10,256 bases of DNA from Spirochaetota bacterium (GTDB lineage: Bacteria > Spirochaetota > Leptospiria > Turneriellales > Turneriellaceae), in the NCBI GenBank assembly GCA_029561505.1, contig JAKQXK010000717.1:1-10256 (forward strand). Direction: 5' to 3'. Every line of letters begins with the position of its first letter. Positions within the stretch are counted from its first letter, which is position 1. The notes beneath the pieces were generated by a model. It was not told where the DNA came from, made no database searches, and was given only the letters and a program-made list of their open reading frames with translations. Of this stretch, positions 6,178 through 10,256 are shown piece by piece. A program made the position numbers and the translations under genes.

Positions 6178-6630
6178 TTACATACCTTCGGGTCGAATGA
6201 CGATCGCCATCTCGGCCTCGATGAAAACTTTGCCTTTGCCGTCGCTATAGGTGTTCTTGAAAGTGACCATGTTCATCTTGCCGACCTTCACGTCGATCAC
6301 TTCGACCTGACAGCTGACAGTAGTGCCCGGGTAAATGGGCTCAAGGTAAGTATACTCTTCTTTCATATGGAGCAGACGCTTGGTATCGATGCCGAAAGAA
6401 TCAAGATCGCTCCAGAATTTGTCGCCATAACCCCAGAAGGTGAATGCAGTCTGAAATGTCAGAGGCACTGGGGTGTCGGTGTAGCCGGCAGCTTTTGCCG
6501 CGCTCACGTCGTGGTAAATTGCGTTGGTTTCGCCGATCGCCTGCAGAAATTCTTTCACCTTACCGCGCTCTACGGTAAAGGTAAAAGGCTCCATCTTGCG
6601 GCCAACGATGTCTTTGCTGAGTTCAGCCAT
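6178..6630 (-). CDS. HadA-like MaoC dehydratase subunit (FAS1_DH_region type)
   Basis: A hot-dog fold protein resembling the non-catalytic, substrate-binding HadA/HadC subunits of 3-hydroxyacyl-ACP dehydratase. From the ATG at 6630 it has 150 residues and begins MAELSKDIVGRK, matching the family N-terminus (compare MALSADIVG). Then come the EREK-like segment VERGKVKEFLQAIGE, the AAKAAGYTDTPVPLTF segment and the later strands VTFKNTYSDGKGKV. It lacks the SGDxNPIH catalytic motif that its neighbour has, as expected for this subunit. An in-frame TTG at 6663, two bases after the cyclase stop, would add 11 residues; I prefer the ATG for its fit to the family. Neither start has a clear Shine-Dalgarno, and the ATG lies in a perfect inverted repeat. 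It probably pairs with the HadB-like protein encoded just downstream. Confidence 0.88.
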   Translation of the reverse strand: MAELSKDIVGRKMEPFTFTVERGKVKEFLQAIGETNAIYHDVSAAKAAGYTDTPVPLTFQTAFTFWGYGDKFWSDLDSFGIDTKRLLHMKEEYTYLEPIYPGTTVSCQVEVIDVKVGKMNMVTFKNTYSDGKGKVFIEAEMAIVIRPEGM

Positions 6631-6638
6631 GGGCTGAA
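6622..6638. repeat. 17-base inverted repeat at the HadA-like start codon
   Basis: TTCAGCC (6622-6628) and GGCTGAA (6632-6638) are exact inverted copies around 3 bases. On the minus strand the start ATG (6630-6628) covers two loop bases and the first base of the 3' arm. It could be a start-codon-occluding hairpin in RNA or a dyad operator in DNA. There is no evidence yet for either. Confidence 0.45.
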
Positions 6639-6664
6639 ATTGCGTTCTAAAGCGCGCCGTCAAT

Positions 6665-7837
6665 TCATTTGGTTTCTACGCGGTTTCGGCCACCGTGTTT
6701 CGCCGCATACAGGGCCTGGTCGGCGCGTTCGATGAGATGCTTGTTCTCGAGGTCGGTTTCTGCATTAAACATCGCTACCCCGACTGAAACGGTAACCTTG
6801 AGGGTTTTCTCGCCTTTGTTTGACGGATTCTTAACGGCAAGTTTCTCGATCTTCTCGCGATACTTCTCTGCGATGGCGCGGCCGGCTTCCAGATTCTTCG
6901 CAGGGGCAATCAGCGCAAATTCTTCACCGCCGTAACGCGCGGCGACATCTTTGCCGCGGGCGATACCGATGAGAACCTTGGCCACCTCTTTCAAAACCAG
7001 GTCGCCGATTTGGTGACCATATGTGTCATTAAATTTCTTGAAGTGATCTATATCGGTAAGCAACAGACAAACAGATTCGCCCGTGTCGCGTGCATTCTCG
7101 AGCTCTTCGCGAAGGCGTGTCTGAAAAAAGTGGTGTATCTTGAGCTTCGTCATCATGTCGACGGTGGCCAGTTCGTACAGTCTCGCATTTTCGACAGCGA
7201 TGGCAGCGAGAGAAGCGAGGTCTGACAAGAAGGCTTTTTCTTCGGCGAGATAGGTCTCACCATCTGACTTCGGCCCCATGACAAGAATACCGTTGATTCT
7301 ACCCTTAGCCTTCAGCGGAACCAGCAACAACTCAGAATTGAGCTTAGAGAGCTGCGCTATGGCGTCGTTATAGCTGACCTGAGCCAGACTCGAATGCCCA
7401 GTGGCTGCCGCGATGTTCTTGATTTCTGTCAGCGTCAGCAGAGTCGGATATTCAGAGAGTAACTTGACGATGTCACTTTTGTAGGGAATCGTAAATGCCG
7501 TTGGGTCAGACACCTCAAACCCTACAAGGTTCTCGTCGAGCACAAGACCGTGATGGTCTATTTCGGGCACGAGATAGATGCCCGCCTGAAGGCAGCGGCT
7601 CTGCGCGATGCTCACATTAAGAATCGAATCAATCAAAGAACGAAGATCAAGATTTGAATTGAGAGCTTTCGAAAGTTCGATCAGCTGTTTCTGGCTGTGA
7701 ATCTTGCGCTCATAGTGCTCAATAAACGTATCGGGCTGGGTGAGTGCCGTATTTTCCTGCACCTGACACGCAACCCAAACAACCAGTAACGGTACAAGCA
7801 AAAATTCAGACAAGCCCTGTTGAAACGCAATAGGCAT
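6665..7837 (-). CDS. Membrane-anchored GAF-GGDEF diguanylate cyclase
   Basis: Makes the second messenger c-di-GMP from two GTP. From the ATG at 7837 the protein has 390 residues. A hydrophobic N-terminus (about 11-24, FLLVPLLVVWVAC) could be a signal anchor, or less likely a loose lipobox ending at C24. A helical linker (40-60) and a GAF-like sensor domain (about 60-220) precede the GGDEF domain (about 225-388). The catalytic motif is GGEEF (303-307). RGKD (294-297) is a canonical RxxD inhibitory site, so product feedback is expected. DIDHFKKFND (262-271) supplies a metal-binding aspartate, and SVGVAMF and AADxALYxAK-like RADQALYAAK are present. The usual DxLTGLxNRR entry motif reads DMMTKLKIHH. 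A TTG at 7849 would add four residues. The start lies immediately after a hairpin and lacks a Shine-Dalgarno. Confidence 0.93.
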   Translation of the reverse strand: MPIAFQQGLSEFLLVPLLVVWVACQVQENTALTQPDTFIEHYERKIHSQKQLIELSKALNSNLDLRSLIDSILNVSIAQSRCLQAGIYLVPEIDHHGLVLDENLVGFEVSDPTAFTIPYKSDIVKLLSEYPTLLTLTEIKNIAAATGHSSLAQVSYNDAIAQLSKLNSELLLVPLKAKGRINGILVMGPKSDGETYLAEEKAFLSDLASLAAIAVENARLYELATVDMMTKLKIHHFFQTRLREELENARDTGESVCLLLTDIDHFKKFNDTYGHQIGDLVLKEVAKVLIGIARGKDVAARYGGEEFALIAPAKNLEAGRAIAEKYREKIEKLAVKNPSNKGEKTLKVTVSVGVAMFNAETDLENKHLIERADQALYAAKHGGRNRVETK

Positions 7838-7859
7838 GTTTGCGGGCAAAGCCGCAAAC
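7838..7859. repeat. Hairpin directly upstream of the diguanylate cyclase start
   Basis: GTTTGCGG (7838-7845) and CCGCAAAC (7852-7859) form a perfect 8-bp stem with a 6-base loop. It fills most of the 26-base gap between the hydrolase stop and the cyclase ATG, ending one base before that ATG in the direction of transcription. No T-tract follows on either strand, so termination is unlikely. Control of translation or transcript processing is a guess. Confidence 0.45.
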
Positions 7860-7863
7860 TTGC

Positions 7864-8916
7864 CTACTGCTTATTCGCAAAGTGGCGGCGCACAAAATCA
7901 CCCATTTTGACGATGGCTTCGGCGCTTTGTGGCAAGAAGCGCCAGGCGAACTCAAAGACGTGAAAGAGGCCCGGCCAAACGTCGAGCTCAACGGGTACAC
8001 CGGCTGAGCGCAGCGCTGACGCAAACATCACAGAATCGTCGCGCAAAATTTCTGCCCCGGCAGCCTGCAGCATGACGGGGGGAAACCCCCCTAGGTCGGC
8101 AAACAGAGGTGATGCATAAACATGTCTTGGGTCTGCACCCGCGAGGTATTTTGTTATGAACCCCCGAATGTCTTCGGGTTGCAGCATCACATCAGTCGGC
8201 GGGTTCTCGCGCATGCTGACTCCAGAAAGTGTCATGTCGACCCACGGCGAAATGCCAATTGCAAGCCCGGGCAGCGGCAAACCCTTATCGCGCGCGGCGA
8301 GCATCAGCGCGAAGGTTATACCTCCACCTGCTGAATCACCCGCGAATATGATATTCTTCGGGTCGTAACCCAGCTTCAACACATGCTCATAGACAATGAG
8401 GGCATCGTCGATTGCAGCGGGAAAACGGTGCTCGGGTGCAAGCCGGTAATCGTACACAATTGCCTGTGACGCAAATTCAACCGCGAGCCTCGAGGCAAGG
8501 CTACGGTGGCTCTTGTGCGAAAACATCACATAACCACCACCATGGCTATAAAGAAGAATTCGACCGGGGTTGAGGCGCTTGGGCGTCCAGAAGTCATAGG
8601 CGATACCGTCGACACTGCCTTCAACAAGTTCACAATCTGGCGCGGGCGGTGAAATGAGATCGATCTGGTCGATGATTCTGCGCAACAGGTTAACGGGCAG
8701 CCTGTCGTTGAACGCGAAACGCGTTGCTGCGCCCACAAGCTGCGTGGTGAGTCGGGTGCGAAAGTCAGTCGCTTCGGTTTGCATATCATGCGGATTTCGA
8801 GGTGAAAACAAAGCGTCGAGTGCAAAGTGCGCCGTGAGCAGGCTCACGGCTCTCTGGGGCTTCAATGGCATGTTATTTGCTGAGACAAGGGCAGAACGGT
8901 GCTTCGGCACCTTCAT
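7864..8916 (-). CDS. Alpha/beta hydrolase, hormone-sensitive-lipase family esterase
   Basis: A carboxylesterase or lipase of the bacterial HSL (family IV) type, probably acting on short or medium acyl esters. The oxyanion-hole motif HGGGY is at 125-129, the nucleophile elbow GDSAGGG at 193-199 (S195), the acid is in LRDDSVMF (D293 or D294), and the histidine is H319 in LFHVFE. YRLAPEHRFPAAIDDA (157-172) is also typical. The 350-residue length is a little above the usual size because of an N-terminal extension of about 90 residues without a clear signal peptide, so it is probably cytoplasmic. The ATG at 8916 has no strong Shine-Dalgarno; in-frame ATGs at codons 16 and 45 are possible alternatives. 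It is the first gene after the hairpin that separates it from the protease, so a new transcript may begin here. The substrate is unknown. Confidence 0.93.
   Translation of the reverse strand: MKVPKHRSALVSANNMPLKPQRAVSLLTAHFALDALFSPRNPHDMQTEATDFRTRLTTQLVGAATRFAFNDRLPVNLLRRIIDQIDLISPPAPDCELVEGSVDGIAYDFWTPKRLNPGRILLYSHGGGYVMFSHKSHRSLASRLAVEFASQAIVYDYRLAPEHRFPAAIDDALIVYEHVLKLGYDPKNIIFAGDSAGGGITFALMLAARDKGLPLPGLAIGISPWVDMTLSGVSMRENPPTDVMLQPEDIRGFITKYLAGADPRHVYASPLFADLGGFPPVMLQAAGAEILRDDSVMFASALRSAGVPVELDVWPGLFHVFEFAWRFLPQSAEAIVKMGDFVRRHFANKQ
8898..8911. repeat. Small hairpin at the hydrolase N-terminal codons
   Basis: GGTGC (8898-8902) and GCACC (8907-8911) pair around TTCG. On the plus strand this is a very stable C(UUCG)G tetraloop; on the minus-strand mRNA the loop is CGAA, at about codons 2-6 of the hydrolase. 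It lies 25 bases before the plus-oriented terminator. It may be chance. Confidence 0.3.
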
Positions 8917-8935
8917 GTTGTCTCACTGAAACATT

Positions 8936-8985
8936 TCCCCCGTGGGATTTCCTTAACTAGGGAAATTCCCGGGGGATTTTTTATT
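8936..8985 (+). terminator. Strong intrinsic terminator-like hairpin oriented on the plus strand
   Basis: Bases 8936-8952 pair with 8961-8976: TCCCCCG, a bulged T (8943), then GGGATTTCC, against GGAAATTCCC and GGGGGA. This gives 16 base pairs including one G·U, with an 8-base loop (8953-8960). Six T's (8977-8982), then ATT, follow on the plus strand, overlapping the protease stop codon. On the minus strand, the coding direction here, the hairpin is followed only by AAATGTTTCAG, and the G·U becomes a C·A mismatch. It therefore looks like a terminator for leftward-gene antisense transcription. A leaky bidirectional role at the end of the protease gene remains possible. Confidence 0.72.
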
Positions 8986-10174
8986 CGTCGCTGTCTTCTT
9001 CTTCGACGTCTTTCGCTGATTCTTTTTCGGGGGGTATGCACGCAGCAGAAAGTTGTGGCTTGCTTCTCAGCCATGCTTTGATCGAATCGGGCAGCCGCTC
9101 GTTGGCTTTCTTCATTTTGGCAGCGTGTTTTTTCTCATACCTTTCGAAAAAGCGAATACGGTCTTCGTCAGCAGGGTGAGTCAGAATAAAATCGGGAACC
9201 TTCGACATTTCTTTTTTGTGCTCTTGCCCGATGCGCTCAAAAAAGCTGCGAATTCCCCGACTCGAAATGCCCGCTGCAGCGAGCTTTTCGGCGGCGTATG
9301 CATCTGCGTCACGCTCGTGATCGCGCGAGTTTTTTAAGAGAAAGAGAATCGCTCCCGCGTCTGCTGCCATGGCTAACGTTGTGGTTTCGTCTGCCATGCC
9401 GAATGCGAGAGCGAGAATTACCCTGAGCGTCATGTACTGGCTCAACTGTTGCATACCATGGCGCCTTTCGACGTGGCCGACCTCATGTGCGAGTATACCC
9501 ACAAGTTCAGCATTGGTCTTGGCCTTCTTGATCGTCTGCGCGAAGAACGTGATTTTGCCACCGGGCAGCGCGAAGGCATTTTCAACGGGTGATTTCAATA
9601 TCTGAATGTCAAACTGGTGTGGCGTGTCTTTCTCGGTCAGATAAGGTAACACCCGCTTGAAGTCGGCTACGGTCTGTTTAGATTCGCAGATATCGCCGAA
9701 CTCTTTGAGTCCCGGCGCCGCCTGGTCGCCGACTTTTTTGTCCCATGCGACGGGTATCAGTTTGAAGCTGTGTTCCATGAAGTACCAGGTTGCAAGCCCG
9801 GTAACCAGAACCGCCGCGACGAGAGCAAGCGCGACTTTGCCAAGCGATTCAGACCAGACGAGCGTTGCATAACGCCAGAACACATTCTTATGCGCGAGAA
9901 AGCGGTCACGAATCAGACGCGTGAAGGGCAGGTCGTTGAGAATGAGCATCGAACTCGTGTGGTTCGTCTTAGGGCGCCATTCGATCACCTGCTCACCGCC
10001 GCGCGAACGAATATCGATCGACTGATTCTTGTCTATCGAACAGATGAAACGGTCACCTGTTTCGGCCTCTTCATAGAAATGTAACTCGCGGTGCGCCTCG
10101 TCGAAAACCAGTCGCCCGACGCGAGGCCGCGGATCTACCCCGTCGAGATAGCGGGCGCCGGCCTGGTGTATCAC
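8981..10174 (-). CDS. M48-family membrane zinc metalloprotease
   Basis: A 397-residue peptidase of the HtpX/Ste24/BepA clan. The zinc motif HEVGH is at 230-234 and the third ligand is E287 in RDHERDADAYA (284-294). A long hydrophobic segment at about 112-133 is a membrane helix, and hydrophobic stretches at 248-281 flank the active site. The first 110 residues form a separate beta-rich, charged domain (LVFDEAHRELHFYEE and onward) that I cannot name. The C-terminus after LSAACIPPEK is strongly acidic (EEEDSDE). Members degrade misfolded membrane or envelope proteins. The GTG start overlaps the upstream stop as GTGA, which supports this start over longer in-frame readings; the Shine-Dalgarno is weak. 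A strong hairpin follows the stop. No partner chaperone gene is seen. Confidence 0.92.
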   Translation of the reverse strand: MIHQAGARYLDGVDPRPRVGRLVFDEAHRELHFYEEAETGDRFICSIDKNQSIDIRSRGGEQVIEWRPKTNHTSSMLILNDLPFTRLIRDRFLAHKNVFWRYATLVWSESLGKVALALVAAVLVTGLATWYFMEHSFKLIPVAWDKKVGDQAAPGLKEFGDICESKQTVADFKRVLPYLTEKDTPHQFDIQILKSPVENAFALPGGKITFFAQTIKKAKTNAELVGILAHEVGHVERRHGMQQLSQYMTLRVILALAFGMADETTTLAMAADAGAILFLLKNSRDHERDADAYAAEKLAAAGISSRGIRSFFERIGQEHKKEMSKVPDFILTHPADEDRIRFFERYEKKHAAKMKKANERLPDSIKAWLRSKPQLSAACIPPEKESAKDVEEEDSDE

Positions 10175-10256
10175 GTTAAGAAATCCGCGATATTGTCGAG
10201 CAGCGAGGCAGCGTCGGCGATACCCTCTGCGAGTGCATTGGCACCTGAATCGAACT
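10171..10256 (-). CDS. C-terminal end of an unidentified gene (partial)
   Basis: Reading the minus strand from the window edge gives 27 open codons ending in TGA at 10173-10171. The tail is alanine-rich and helical (GANALAEGIADAASLLDN, then IADFLT). The stop overlaps the GTG of the protease gene by 4 bases (GTGA), the classic arrangement of coupled genes, which is the main support for this being coding. Too little is present to name a family. It may share an operon with the protease. Confidence 0.6.
   Translation of the reverse strand, partial: FDSGANALAEGIADAASLLDNIADFLT

Noticed and set aside
6632..6663. TTGACG at 6663-6658 (minus) as a -35 box for the dehydratase genes
   Set aside because: The hexamer matches well, but 17 bases on there is only ATTTCA, a poor -10; without transcript data it is not worth annotating.
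6034..6735. A 233-residue open frame on the plus strand
   Set aside because: It is antisense to the two dehydratase genes and the end of the cyclase gene, all of which have clear family motifs; its translation has no recognisable features.
7766..7837. Lipoprotein signal on the diguanylate cyclase (C24)
   Set aside because: The residue three before the cysteine is tryptophan rather than a lipobox aliphatic residue; a plain membrane anchor is the simpler reading.

Overview
The window is densely coding and of middling GC (roughly half, judged by eye). It suggests a Gram-negative, diderm bacterium: there is a D-Ala-D-Ala ligase for peptidoglycan, a protein with outer-membrane beta-barrel character, an M48 membrane protease and a diguanylate cyclase. 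The gene mix, base composition and protein style would fit a spirochaete of the Leptospiraceae (Turneriella-like), but no marker gene settles this and the assignment is only a guess. No rRNA, tRNA, CRISPR array, insertion sequence or phage gene was seen. This reads as an ordinary chromosomal region with several small unexplained elements, not as a mobile island.

Layout. A single plus-strand gene fills the left end (1-1059). It encodes an FAD/NAD(P)H oxidoreductase with a C-terminal 2Fe-2S ferredoxin domain, and its 5' end probably lies outside the window. A 128-base convergent gap (1060-1187) holds alternative hairpins. Everything else is on the minus strand. Read in the direction of transcription from the right edge: the tail of an unidentified gene; an M48 metalloprotease that overlaps it by 4 bases; a 64-base gap with a very strong hairpin; an alpha/beta hydrolase of the hormone-sensitive-lipase type; a GAF-GGDEF diguanylate cyclase; a HadA-like and a HadB-like dehydratase subunit; a STAS anti-sigma-factor antagonist; ddl; a 104-residue LigD phosphoesterase-like protein; a 130-residue coiled-coil protein; a small predicted outer-membrane barrel; pyrF; and a tRNA-dihydrouridine synthase.

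From the hydrolase to the dihydrouridine synthase all eleven genes run the same way with gaps of 0-55 bases and frequent stop/start overlaps, so much of the run is probably co-transcribed and translationally coupled. Functions are mixed. The two dehydratase subunits probably form one heterodimer acting on acyl thioesters. The cyclase and STAS proteins are regulatory. ddl, pyrF and dus are housekeeping genes for cell wall, UMP and tRNA modification. The three small genes between ddl and pyrF (LigD-like, coiled coil, barrel) are the least explained part and the best candidates for something undescribed.

A second theme is structure at gene starts. The ddl ribosome binding site sits in an 8-bp hairpin with a GAAA tetraloop, the likely hadA-like start codon lies in a 17-base perfect inverted repeat, the cyclase start directly follows an 8-bp hairpin, and the hydrolase has a 5-bp hairpin at codons 2-6. 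The hairpin between the protease and hydrolase genes has its T-tract on the plus strand, so it looks like a terminator facing against the genes around it.
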